In this document: in pieces, positions 1-11,175 of the stretch
Position numbering within the stretch: position 1 is the first letter of the stretch
How the letters are laid out: each line of letters starts with the position of its first letter
Source of the DNA: Rallus limicola
Lineage: Eukaryota > Chordata > Aves > Gruiformes > Rallidae
Length of the DNA: 64,000 nt
NCBI GenBank assembly: GCA_022605955.1
Contig: JAKCOZ010000003.1
Coordinates: forward strand, 40,884,761 to 40,948,760
Reading direction: 5' to 3'
Program-made: the position numbers and the translations under genes
Notes under the pieces: generated by a model
What the model saw: the letters and a program-made list of their open reading frames with translations, nothing else
The model's database searches: none
What the model was told of the DNA's origin: nothing

Positions 1-3000
1 ATCTGTAACTAAGGGCTTGAGATACGCTCTTGAAGTGAGAAGTTGCAGGGAGAACAACAATGCTCCACGGAACAATGCTTCAGTCTGCTTTCAGCAAAAC
101 TTGCCATCAGTACAAATGCTTATATTGGTGACTTCACTGGTAACATGGATGGTTCCACAGAAACCAGTTGGATTGTTCATGTGAACAGTTAGGTGTGGCT
201 GAAGGAAGGAGCCCTGATTTTTGAATACTGATGTTCCAGGTTTTGGGGCTGGGTTTTGTTTGTTTGTTTGTTTTTGTTGTGTTGTGGTTTGTTTAATTTT
301 TTACTTTTTTTTTTTTTTTTCTATAATTGGAAACTCAAAGCGTTCCTTTAATGGAATCTTGAGTTCAGGCGACTTATCTGGACAAAAGAAGAATTAATTC
401 TTTCCTTCTGCAACAAGGTTATTTTACAGTTAAGGGACAATAAGCCAGTGCAACCTCTAAGCCTTTATCCTCATACGTGGCATAATAAAGATTCTGGAAC
501 TGTCACAGTGTAAAACAGTAACTTTGGCTTAGCTTCATTTGAAAGTTTACAATTTTTTATGCTTTGTGTTGCTGTGTAATTTTTGTATTATTGGTGGCTA
601 GTTTTGTCTGAATAAGCCTTTTGGGATTATTGCTTAATGTTTTGATTTTATGATTGTGAAGCTTGTATCCAGTGTTTTGCCAATTAATATTATATGCTTG
701 TTAATAAAAGCAGAGAAACTAAATGAAATGCTGTCAGGCTGGAAGTTATTGTCCCCTTTCCCTCCAAGAACATCAGGAACTAGTCATCATAATATCACAG
801 CACTAAACAAGCACAGCATGACTGGAAAAGATGCTGGTGTGACATTACATTGTCATCATCAACCTTTTACTCAAAACACAAGCACAGCCCAGGAAGAGCA
901 TTACTGCAGTGCATAGAGTGGCCCTATGTCTGTGGCAAGCACGTGCAAGTTAACTACCAGTTAGGAAATTAAAGACCTTTAGCCACAAAGAAGAAAAATA
1001 CAGTTGCTCTGATGTCTTTATGCTTCTGTGGATGGAAATGTACGCTCCCAGCCTGCATGTGTTACTCCCAGTCTTACCTGGTGATGTTGATGCACAGCGG
1101 CATTCTGGAAGGCAGATACTCACTTTGACACATACCCAATTGAAAAGCATATCCACACTTACTCTGGTTTTATTTTGTAAGCTGCTAAGGGGGAAAGAAA
1201 GGTCTCCTGCATATAGGAAGCTTTGATTAATGAATGGGGTATGTTTTGCCTTTCAAAAAAAAAATCAGTCTGTTGTCGTGTTTGGCAAATATTGATACTT
1301 ACTCTTTTCATAACTCCATTAGCTTTTTTCGTACAAGATCCTTCAGACTTATTTTAATACCTGAAGAGATCAAAGGTATGGGGGGAATGTTTAGGTAAAA
1401 TTAATTTAAATGCCAAGTTGAGATAAGGCAAGACAGCTGCAAAGCAACTGCTACAGTAGTTGAATTTTTGCAGTGTCTATGTGCAGCAATGCAAATTTAT
1501 ATCTTGTGAACTGCTCTATATATACTGAGAGGGCCAGAAGGGACTTTATTCTTTCTATTTGTTAGGAACTTCTAACTAGTATGGGGTGGGTTGAAGTTGG
1601 GGATTTACTCATACAGGTATTTTTTATTTGCACTGAGAGTAGCAGTGTAGAATTGTCCTGAGGAAATGAGGCATTTGTCACTTACTGGCTGTGTTTAAAC
1701 ATGAGAGACTTAACAGCAGAAAGGTCCATGCAGTCACTTTAAAATGAATAAATGTTAGCACTCATTGAGCAAGTGCTACATTTTGTAAATGTTCCATGCT
1801 CTCATTATTAGTGGTTCTAACACTTTGCTGAACTTGGTACTACTGGTTGCTTCCATCTATCTATGAAATAACCTGTGATGGGCCTGGCTCAGGCTGCTTC
1901 TTTCCATCTTGCATTTTCAGCAACTGCTGTGGGAGTCTAGAGATGTGCTCAAACAGAGGGGTTCTGTTTCACTGGAGTGTGGTCACAGATTTTCTGACAT
2001 CTATAAATGCTGAAGTAGTTAAGAGATGACAGAAGCTTTCTTCTACACAACCAGAAGCACATAGTCACTTAATGCTCTCCATGAGTTGCGATCCCTTCAA
2101 TTGGCACATGTATCATGAAGAAATTGCTCTGGTTTGCAGGAGTGACTTATGTGTATATCTCACTTTAGGAATGATTAAAGCAGCACCATCAGCATCTGAT
2201 GTTTTGGCAACAACTCTTTTCTAAGTCCATGCTTTCTATTGTCCCACATAAAATATACTTGCAGAAAATCAGACTGTTCTCTGGCATTGATTTGGACAGA
2301 AAAAATAAGTGTTTTTTACCATTGCTGTGAATTAGTTTGAAATGAGTCAGTTAAAACTAGACTACAAAACATTGCAGAAAACCTAAATAACAGAAATATA
2401 TAATGGAAATAAACTAACTCCTCTCAGTCTAATAAATAAAGGTAAAAACAATTCCCATTTGTCTGAAATTCCCAAGCCTTATGACAAGAAATGGTGATAA
2501 CAGTCATGCTAGCTAGCCCTGAAAGCATAAAGCTAATCTGCAGCTAAAAGCAGCTAGCTGCACTTTTTTTCCCACAGGTGAGTTAGAAAGCCCTAACTGG
2601 TAGGTAGCTCTTGTTTTGTATCTTGTTCAAGTGGAATATCTTTTTATCTTGTTCAAGTGGAATATCTCTTTTTATGGCATCCATTTCTCAGGCTTTCCTT
2701 GAGATTGGAGCAGTGAAAAAAAATCCGTATTTATTGAATATGTGAACCTAAGATAGATCAATACATCTGTTTAAACCCTGGTGTAGACATAGTCACACAG
2801 GATAAAATTAATTTCAACTCAGTTAAACTTAATTCAGTACCCATCTAAATAAGTATCTGAAGAGAGGTCTAATGCAATACTCTGCAGCTTTAGCTAAAAA
2901 AGTTCCTGCATGTCTTTAATGTCTAACATGGACATCATTTAGCTTTTTCTTTTCTGGATTTCTCCCCACCCTAATCTTCCTTTTGATTACTTTTTCTGTG

Positions 3001-5065
3001 AGAAATTCAAGTAGTGGTCTACCCTTAGTAGAGACAAAACTTAACAGTGCTCTGGGAAATTCCCATACCAGGAGTAAGGTTTGCGCCACATCTGCCATGT
3101 CTGTCTTTCACATATTCTTGTACTATCACTGTTTAAAAATCTTGATGGGTTTCAACTAGACATGTCTGTGCTTCACAGGTTGTTGGTAATGATTCTGTGT
3201 TGATTTATCCAAATATATACCACATCTGTGCAAATACAAACATCAAAAATTCAAACAACTGGCTTCAGTAGGAAGACTGACTGGGTGGTTTCTATGAGGG
3301 GACTCTGCCCTTGCAGCCTTGCCTCTTGTTTTCTGCCTCTGCTCATAGAATGTAATTGTTGCTTTGCGCACTGGAGGGAAGCTTAATGTTCACCAAAGTC
3401 TTAAAGGCCATTTATTTATTTGTGTGATTGTTTGTTTGTCTCCTTTGATGCAAAACTTTATACTGTCCCTTGCCCGAATTTGGACTCCTTCATTCAAAAG
3501 AACACAAAGCATTGGAGTCTGGATGCTGGAAGGCTGCACCAGATTAAGGTCTCCATTGCTGTTGTGAAAAATGCTGACAGCCAAATCAGCAAATAATGCC
3601 TGCTTTTCTGAGCAGTTGTACTAGTTCTCAGCAGGCTGCAGAGCAAAGCTTATGCTTTGGTAGATTTCATAATACAATATATGATCTAAACGCTTTTGTT
3701 TTCCCACTTAAGTAATGTCTGAAACCAGCTGTAATGGATTGTGACAGCATTACTTAGATTATTGTTTTAAATCTGCTTTGCCGATTTCTGAGAGTGTCTG
3801 GAAAGAGACTGAAAGCAGTGATAAATCTGGATGTCAAGTAGAATGTATCCTCTGGCCCTGATTCGCATCCTCTGCAAAAGATTCTTTACTCTGCTACATT
3901 TCAAGACTTACAGTTAACAGCTGCAACATCTTGCATCTGCGTTTAACTGCTTGGTGATTAACAGTGCCTTGGTTAAATTAAACTGGAGTTTTGTAAGCCA
4001 CACATTCACATGAGTATGCTTAGAGACTAAAAAAAGGAAATCGGGAACTTCTGTAGTGTCATGTCTAATCAGGTGGGCAAACCAGGCAGGTTCAGACTGA
4101 ACCCCCTTGTTTTCTAAACTCCTTCTCAAAGAGGAGTCTCTGAGTGGCTGGATCCACTCCTTCTCTGAGACCTGTCTGTCCCATCCCAGCAGATAAGTAC
4201 ACATAGATTTAACCTTTTCTACCTGCCCCAGAGACTAGGTTAACCGTTTCTGAATCTCTTTTAACAATCACACAGGTGAGATGATCTTCTATAGTCCTCT
4301 GCATGGTGGTCAGGAGTAGGAACAATTAACCAGGAGGTCCAATCAAAGCACAGCTTTACTTATAACCAGTAGAATATAATTCTTTCAAGAATATAAAGCT
4401 TGCAAGCTAAACCACACCACATTATATATTTGGAGCAACAGGTTACAGTTAGTAGAATTTAGCAAAATTACTATTATGTGCTGAGAATAAAGTTAGAAGT
4501 TGAGAGAGAGATATTGAGAAAGAGAGTAAAAGAGAGAGAAAAAATAAGGAGATACAACCGCCCAGGGATCCAGTGTAGATCGGCCTGCCTTGTATGGTGG
4601 GTGTGCTCCAGTTGTCCTGAATCTGCATCTTTTATGCACCCTTCAGGGAGGCCTAGCATATCTTGTGCAGATTCAGTGTTGAGTTGCAGAATGGGGGTAC
4701 CAAGTGGTCATTTGACTCCTCCAACTGGCATGTTTATTGAATGAGGACCCCACCTGAGCATAATGCCAGTTTGTCAAAGTGGCTGCTTTGAGATCAAGGG
4801 TTTGCAGGCCCTTCCAACCTTTGGGAGACAGAGGCCCTAGTCCAACACCCCAAAGATGCTTTCAGGATCAAATCCCTTATGAGGTGAGATCCAGTCCACA
4901 AAACACTACCCTGGCTCTGCAGGTTCTTGCAGGACAGATTGTTTGAGACAAACTGCTCCTTCCGGTTCCCAGAAATTAGTATTTGTAGTAATACATGTAG
5001 GAAGCCTTGCTAACCAGCACAGATGGCAGCTCACCTTTCTGCTTTGTGCTGGGAGCTGAAGGAGT
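1..5065. other. Non-coding AT-rich DNA, possible 3'UTR or intron at left edge
   Basis: I see no recognisable exon or transposable element here. The first ~730 bases are T-rich and carry AATAAA-type signals near 483 and 703, so they could be the 3'UTR of a gene lying to the left; this is weak inference. A T-run lies at about 304-320. A 26-bp tandem duplication lies at 2619-2670. A purine-rich GAGA tract lies at about 4495-4555. The open frames in this stretch are short and overlap on both strands, as expected by chance. Confidence 0.4.
2619..2670. repeat. 26-bp tandem duplication, two units
   Basis: Two adjacent units beginning TATCTTGTTCAAGTGG repeat with a period of 26 bp at 2619-2644 and 2645-2670. 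They are nearly identical, which suggests a recent local duplication. No function is implied. Confidence 0.85.
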
Positions 5066-5288
5066 CTGTAGGACTAGATCTAGGCTGGAGATGATTTTCT
5101 TCTGGCCTGGTAGAAACAGCTTTTAAGATTCACATTTCTTCCTATCTCACTGCCTCATCTATCTGCTACAAAGCCTTTATCTTGCTATGCCCACCTGTCT
5201 AAGGCACTTCTTACACTTTCTAGGTACTCTCATCACACTAGAGTTAAGCTAGAAGCTGTACTATACATGCAAAGGAGAAATCCACAGA
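5066..5288 (+). repeat. Left copy of ~220-bp inverted dispersed repeat
   Basis: This segment matches the reverse complement of 42733-42947 almost base for base, from CTGTAGGACTA to AATCCACAG. The visible differences are a few substitutions and about 8-9 extra bases near 5190 (CCCACCTG, between GCTATG and TCTAAGG). Outside these limits the two loci diverge at once, so this is a discrete dispersed unit and not a broad segmental duplication. It has no coding capacity, no TG..CA LTR ends and no poly(A) or CR1 tail, so I cannot assign a family. Confidence 0.85.
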
Positions 5289-7390
5289 GTAAAATCCCTG
5301 TCCTTGAAAATGGATCCCTCAGGGCCCAGATGTGTCTGAAGAAGCTGTGGTAAAATGCAGGTACCTCAGGCCACAGAAAGGTCCCTGGCCAACATGTCTA
5401 GAAAGGCTTTTTGAAAAGAAAACAGCTGGCAGTGGAAAGCTGCCCTCAGGTGCTGTGTTTCTTGGTATGGGAAATGCCAATGTCCTGCTGTGACAGGAAA
5501 GCCCGATCCTGTGGAAAGAATGTAAGGTGCAGTGGCGCCTTAAGCACAGCCCCATGTTTGTGGCACAGCACAGAGATCACTTGGTGCATGGCTGGCCTCT
5601 GAGATGTGTCTTCTTTTGCTGTCCAAAGCACCAGCATGTCCCTGTATATTTTAATTACCAGAGTACAGTTTAAGCAGCTTCTATGACTGTTGCAGAGAAA
5701 TCAGAGACCTTCCTAGCACAGATGCTAGCTGTCACACAGCATCTGTTGAGAACAAGGTCAGGTATGCAAGAGTGTGTCTTTGCTTCCAGCAAGCAGATCC
5801 CTAATCACCCTGGAGTGCAACCTGCAGGCTTCTGCAGGCTTCCAAAGCTCTTCCAAAGGGGACAACGTATAACTTTATGGATGGCAGCTGGCCAGAGAGC
5901 ATCAGGGAAGAGAGGCTGTATCTTTCAGAGAATGGGCATGCCACACCATCAAAGTGACAGCTGGTGTGCAGTCAGTAGTCCATCTATCCATCTGCCCTTT
6001 GGCAGATCAGTTTTATAGAGATCCAGCAACTATTCTAAACTGAGCACTGATCCAGAGACACTGTCTGCTAGATCCTGCCTGTCTGCTGACAGAGAGGCTT
6101 GGGATCACAGAGCTGCCAGTTTTCAATATGAAAGCAGACTTGGATCCTGTATTAAAGGAGTTCATAGGTTCATACCATGAATTGCTCATTCTTTGCTCCT
6201 TCCACCTCTTCTAAGTCTTCTTGGTTTTGGACTCCAGAAATAACTCTGATCATTTTAGAACTGGATTTTCCTGGTTTAGAAGCATTTCTTTATTTATCAA
6301 AGAACACTTTGGTTGGCATTCCCTTATCTACTTCTGTTTTGATTTAGGGAATCTTATATCACGCAATGACAGCTCCTTTCCAATTATTTTTTGGGGTTTT
6401 TTTGGTCTCTTTAGCTTTTTTAGCTCTCTTTAGCTGCAGTTCTTTAACTTCCTCATACAGTCCTGCTCCTTGGGTTAGTCACTGTTTGTTACCACCTTCC
6501 TTAATCTGCCTCTAAACCGATCAGTGCAGTCCTGCATACAAAGCTGTTCTCAGTTCCCAGAGCTGAGTTCCAAGTGGATGCACTCCAACAGCACCGAGTG
6601 AGTGTATGCTTGACACAGCAGAAAGTGGGTGAAATCACAGATTTCAGTTTATTTATTAATCAAATAACAGATTGATAATATTGGTGTTTAGGTAGATCCC
6701 TGAACACCAAGAAGATCAAAGCTTAGAGAAACACAGGCTCTTCTACCCAGAAGCCAAAGGTGAAATGAAAGCTCAGACCTGGCACCAGTAAGAAAACATG
6801 CAGAATGACATGTGTGTATCTGTGTGTGCCCGGGGTCTAAACACATGTAATCACTCACAAGAAAAATGTGATTGGTACAACATGGATCCCTCCAGCATGC
6901 TCAGTAGCTGCCCCCAGGATCCCAGTCTCCCCCATCACTGTCCCTTGGCCATACATGCCTTTGAGGCCACAGATTTGTTCTCACTGCTGGTGCAGACCAT
7001 CACAGACACACAGCTGGCCAGGGTGACTCTGGTCCCAGAGATGGCTCCCCACAGGCTCTTGCTCCTAGACATCCTCATGCTGTCATATTGTTGTGCATAG
7101 TTGGGTGCTGAGAGAGACAGAGGGACCAGGGGCTGCAGAAAATGGCTGCTGGAATCCTCTGCCAGCCTGAAAAGTATAAACACCAGGCAATTCTGATAGC
7201 GCCTCTGAGAATCACAAAAAGGAGAAAAAAGTAGTTGCATTTTGTCACCAGAGAACGGAGTGCCAACAAGACCGCAATGTTGCACATTAAAGGCATTGTG
7301 ATACCTCCGGAGAAACAACTTGTCCCTGAGAAAAAGGTGATAAAGAGAAGAATAGGGAAGGTGCCTGACAGCCAGGGGTCTGGGAGGGAC
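5289..7390. other. Non-coding stretch, no recognised gene
   Basis: I recognise no element or exon. An open frame of about 110 codons at 5683-6018 and overlapping frames on both strands at 6798-7318 are near chance length and show no familiar motif. The part at 6880-7340 is richer in GC than its surroundings and open on both strands. It may be old exonic or mobile DNA, but I cannot show this. It adjoins the truncated left end of the ERV. Confidence 0.4.
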
Positions 7391-7611
7391 AGTTAAAGAT
7401 ATTTGTGGTCTCTATCATATTTGTAACATTTAAAGAAAATTAATTTTAATTTCTTTATAGTATTAGATGTAGCTGGAGAACAATTAGAGTGAGAAAAGAA
7501 TTGTGTGTCTATCGTAGAAGTGTAGTTCATGACTCAATCGTGACTGTGGTAATTATAGCCTACTCCTGAATAGCAATAGCACGTTTAAGAGAGCACTCAG
7601 ATCTCTATGGG

Positions 7612-9558
7612 ATGTTTTTCACAATCCTAATCATAATTCAAAGTTGGGAAAGGATTCTGGGCCAAGAAAATATTAGACGGCCATGGTCCCAATCTTATAT
7701 TGGGTACACTGGGTCCATGGGGAAATATTCAGCTCAAGAAAATTTAAATCTGTCCGCCCTGGTTATGCATGGGAATCAAGTGTATACAAGAGGAGAATGG
7801 AGCAGAGATTCAGGACAAGACATTTACCAGCTTCAGGGGAATATAGGGGAGGAAATTGGAATAGGATGCAGACTAATTAATGGAACCAGTTATAAAAAGG
7901 CATCCCAAATTACAATATCAATTATTCCTACCACTGAGAGCACCAAATTATGTACCACTGAGGAATGAGACTGCTGGCATAACTTCACCCTAGCACAGAC
8001 CTCGAGAGTGACCTGTCTTTGGGCCCATAATACTATCGGACTCTCGTTTAAATTTGAAATAAAGGCCATTACTAAGTCATTTACAATGAAAAATCCTGCA
8101 ACAACCAGCGCAATGCCTCCCACCCAGCCCATGCCAGCACTCAAACTTGAGTCCAACATTTATAAAATCGGCCCATACGTAATCAAAAACACAGGACAGC
8201 AACCAGTATTGTTTAACCCAGAATGGTCACTTAGGAGAGTAGAGCTACAGTGCAAGTCAATGCTTCTGACACAAAACCATCCTGTTCTCCCTTCCTACGA
8301 ACCTCGTATGAGGGATGGACAACATGGCTGAGAAGGAAGGGAAACATTTATCAGAACCGATTAATAAGAGACGAGACTGGGGTGTTAGGAACAGGACTGG
8401 GAGTATTAAATTCAATAGACTCGGAGGTAATAATGAAAAAATTAGCATCTACCACAGCAGATTTATCAAAACTGCAACAACCATTGAGATCCTCATTACT
8501 AGCATTAGGAGCACAACAAGGGATGGTTTCAAAGGTACTTCTCAGATGGGAAGAAATTAACATAAAAGATTCCCTATGGAAATCAGAAAGATGGTTTGGG
8601 ATAGTGCTACAGAAGTGGAAAGGGAATTCCAGTCATGGTGGAATATGGTCAACTTCCCTTATGACCCTAACACACATACTGTCACAGCTTTTGTGTTAAC
8701 GATACGTGACGCAGCAGCAATTACTATATATCCCATTGTGGCCCTCGGGATTAACCATGATGGGACTCTGCTGTACCCTTTTGAACATAGAACTTGGGCC
8801 AGGAAAATGGGCAATAAGTGGCAAACAGTAGACCTTGGGTCCTGTATTATGAGAGAACAGCAAGGCTTCCTCTCCGAAAGTAATACCATAATAGCTCAGG
8901 ATACTTGTTTAGATATGGATCAAAAGATACGTCAGTTTGAGGCCCGACCAAATGCATATTTAAAATCAATAGTTGTCTGTGCAGGAAAGGGATGTGCATG
9001 TTTGAGAACAAGGTGTGACACAATAACCATAGATGAAAAGGCAGAAGAAACGAAAAATTACTCGAATTACTGCATTTGTAACTTTACTTACTACTATCAC
9101 AGGTTGTGATTTCAGCTATGCAGCCCCAATAACTACTTACCAACTATTAAGATCTGGTATTACCCTGTTAAAGACAATATCTCCTGCCCCCATAGGATTA
9201 AACACAAGTAATATAGAAAATTTATTAAGACCTGAAGAATTTACAATGAATACTAGAAGAAATCAAGTACAAAGGGCAGGAAACACTTACAATCCATCAA
9301 GATGTGGAAGGGGTTAGGAAAATCTTAAAAAAGGTCAGACAGGATGGGTATCATAACTGGTGGGACACTCTTTTTTGTTGGTCACCTTCTGCAACAGAGA
9401 TCCTCAACACCATGGTACACCCCATTGTAATTCTATTGGTGAGCCTAGGAATCCTGATGATATTGACCATTATGTTGTACCTGTGGGATTGGAGAATGTT
9501 TAGAAGGATCACTATTACGTACAACGCCTTAAATCATTCAGGAAAGCTGTTTAAGTAA
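7612..9558 (+). pseudogene. env: Broken retroviral-type envelope glycoprotein gene
   Basis: Five open segments together cover a class I fusion glycoprotein. The first (7612-7968) opens with a hydrophobic signal-like start and contains an NGT glycosylation site; it is stopped by TGA at 7966-7968 and continues in the same frame to about 8240. After a frameshift come an RLIR furin-like site (8358-8369), a glycine-rich fusion-peptide-like stretch with VLGTGLGV, and a heptad-repeat region to about 8560. Further shifts lie near 8555-8576, 9085-9100 and 9265-9285. The last segment carries a membrane span (about 9412-9487) and a short charged tail ending in TAA. The usual gammaretroviral CX6CC motif is not evident; a cysteine cluster occurs around 8975-9020 instead. 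It sits just before the polypurine tract, as env should. It cannot make a full protein. The retroviral genus is unresolved. Confidence 0.85.
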
Positions 9559-9580
9559 AATAATTTACTTAGGAGAATAG

Positions 9581-9590
9581 AAAAGGGGGG
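9581..9590 (+). other. Polypurine tract of the env-bearing ERV
   Basis: AAAAGGGGGG lies immediately before the LTR start and 23 bp after the env stop codon. A tract of this form in this place primes plus-strand DNA synthesis in retroviruses. It fixes the orientation of the element and the left edge of the LTR. Confidence 0.85.
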
Positions 9591-9592
9591 AT

Positions 9593-10842
9593 TGATGTGT
9601 AGGTATAGGAGCATATATAGGATTACGATCAGATATGAAGCATAGAGCTTGAAATTCAGCTCATGTGGAATGGTCTGTGGAGGGGGAGGAGATCTGTTTT
9701 TCTCTCATAGCAGAGGGCTTATTTGTGATAACTTCATGCTAACTCAAGGTAAAAGTAAAAGGCAAGAATTCGAGGACAGAATGGTATCACCCCACAGCTG
9801 CTACCTTGGGCAAGCAGAGCTGAGGCGCATTGCATATCTCTTCGACAAAGAAAAACAGATGGCTGAAATACGTCCATGGGCTCCTCACAAGGACATGAGT
9901 TGGCACAGACTGATAGAGACGCTGCAAGCTTGCAAGGTCCTCGCATTCCAGGCGAGAGGTGAAAGTACATCACGAGACCTACGGCCTTCCTCCCAGAGAC
10001 CCCTGCCCAAACCCCTTACAAGGATCTGTGCAAGCGCCAAGGACTGTGTCCTGGTTTCAGTCGGGATAGAGTTAACTTCATTTGTAGCAGCAGATGGAAT
10101 GCTGTGTTTGGGAGTTAAAATGAAAGCAGTGCTGATAACACCCTGATGTTTCTAGTTGCAGTCAGACAGTCAAAGCCAGGACAGGTGACCCAGATGGGCC
10201 AAAGAGAGTATTCCATGCCAATTATGTCCTGCCCAGGATAACGGGGGGCTGATGGGAGGAAGAAGAGGGGTGGTTCCGGGCCGGGACGCAAGGGTCTTGG
10301 GGGACGGTCGGGTTCCGGGACAGCTCTGGGTGGTGGGGCCTGAGTTGTGTGGTTGGGTGAGAAACTGCATTGTGTATCAATAGTTTCATATTCTTTTGCT
10401 CTAAAGTCCTGTTAGCATTGTTATATTTTATCTTTCTGTTCTCTTAGTAAACTATCCTTATCCCAACCCACGGGCCTCTTAGTTTCTTGGTTTTGGAGTT
10501 ATTTGCCCCTTCCTTTTCCCTTCCCTTGTTTCCCCCCCCCCTTTCCCTCTTCCCCTGCTCTTTTACTTTAAGGAGCAGGCAGCTGCGTGGATCTCGGCCC
10601 ACAGCCGGGGTGAAACCACGACAGACTGATAAGCTAATTAGCATGAGAAGCGAGAGTAGGGGGGTTCAGGTACTTACTATGTATAGGCGTTGATAGAATA
10701 GTCATTGTTTTATTGTATAAATGTAAGGTCGGTTTGCTGCCTCGGGATGCACGCCTGTGGAGCAGAGATCCCCCTGCATCTGCGCGCAATAAACATACCT
10801 ACTTTGTAACTTTCGAGTTATACAGTCGATTTCTGTACATCA
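9593..10842 (+). mobile_element. 3' LTR of the env-bearing ERV, interrupted by LTR copy A
   Basis: The LTR begins TGATGTGTA, two bases after the polypurine tract, and ends TACATCA, giving short inverted ends. Removing copy A (10047-10623) and one 5-bp target duplication leaves about 668 bp. A TATAAA box at 10716-10721 and an AATAAA signal at 10788-10793 are in the order expected for U3 and R. U3 holds an open frame from an ATG at 9670 that runs into copy A and stops at 10146; about 125 of its codons belong to this LTR. No second LTR of this type is found in the window. Confidence 0.85.
10047..10623 (+). mobile_element. Solo LTR, copy A, nested in the ERV 3' LTR
   Basis: The 577-bp element begins TGTCCTGGTTTC and ends GAAACCACGACA. 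It is flanked by a perfect 5-bp duplication, GACTG at 10042-10046 and 10624-10628. Copies B and C are close relatives and D is a more distant one. It has no internal region, so it is a solo LTR left by recombination. It carries the block AGTAAACTATCCTTATCC followed by a pyrimidine-rich tract and a poly(C) run. No canonical AATAAA signal is visible. Confidence 0.92.
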
Positions 10843-11175
10843 TACTGAATGAGGTGTGTTGAAGCAGCAACAAACTATATACATGTAGGCAGCTGTAGAG
10901 AAAAAAGGCTGGGAAGGGTGGGCGGGGAGGCGCCCCTGGTGCCCGAAAGATGCCCCTGCAGCCCGTGGAGAAGACTGTATTCTCTTTAGCGTGGTGTAAT
11001 AATTAGATAACTTTCTCTTCAGCCCTCTGTGTTGAGTCTGTTTTGCCCATGTCGTTAATGATTTTGACTCTTGAGCCTCTTAGTATATTTTTTTTCTCCC
11101 CTGTCCAACTAAGAAGGGGAGTGATGGACTGATTTTGATGGGTGTCTGGCTTTTAGCCAGGGCTCAGCCACCACA
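10843..11175 (-). mobile_element. LTR fragment I, minus strand, G/H family
   Basis: Read on the minus strand from 11175 it begins TGTGGTGGCTGAGCCCTGGC and continues with the same order of blocks as LTRs G and H (CACTCCCCTT..., GTTGGACAGGG, ACAGACTCAACACAG). A CACGGGCTGCAGGGG block shared with H appears near 10960. At about 330 bp it is shorter than H and has lost internal sequence. The left edge abuts the end of the ERV LTR and is approximate. Confidence 0.7.

Larger units (their letters stand above)
7400..10842 (+). mobile_element. 5'-truncated endogenous retrovirus: env plus 3' LTR
   Basis: This is the 3' part of a provirus. A degraded envelope gene runs from 7612 to 9558, followed by a polypurine tract (AAAAGGGGGG, 9581-9590) and an LTR that begins TGATGTGTA and ends TACATCA. 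I find no gag, pol or 5' LTR to the left, so the left limit is approximate. A pyrimidine-rich stretch ending in AG at 7459-7460 lies 150 bp before the env start and could be the env splice acceptor. The element is older than LTR copy A, which is inserted into its LTR. Confidence 0.85.

Noticed and set aside
4213..4880. Possible LTR with TATA-like and AATAAA-like boxes
   Set aside because: The boxes are in the wrong order for an LTR on the minus strand, and no TG..CA ends or target duplication are visible.
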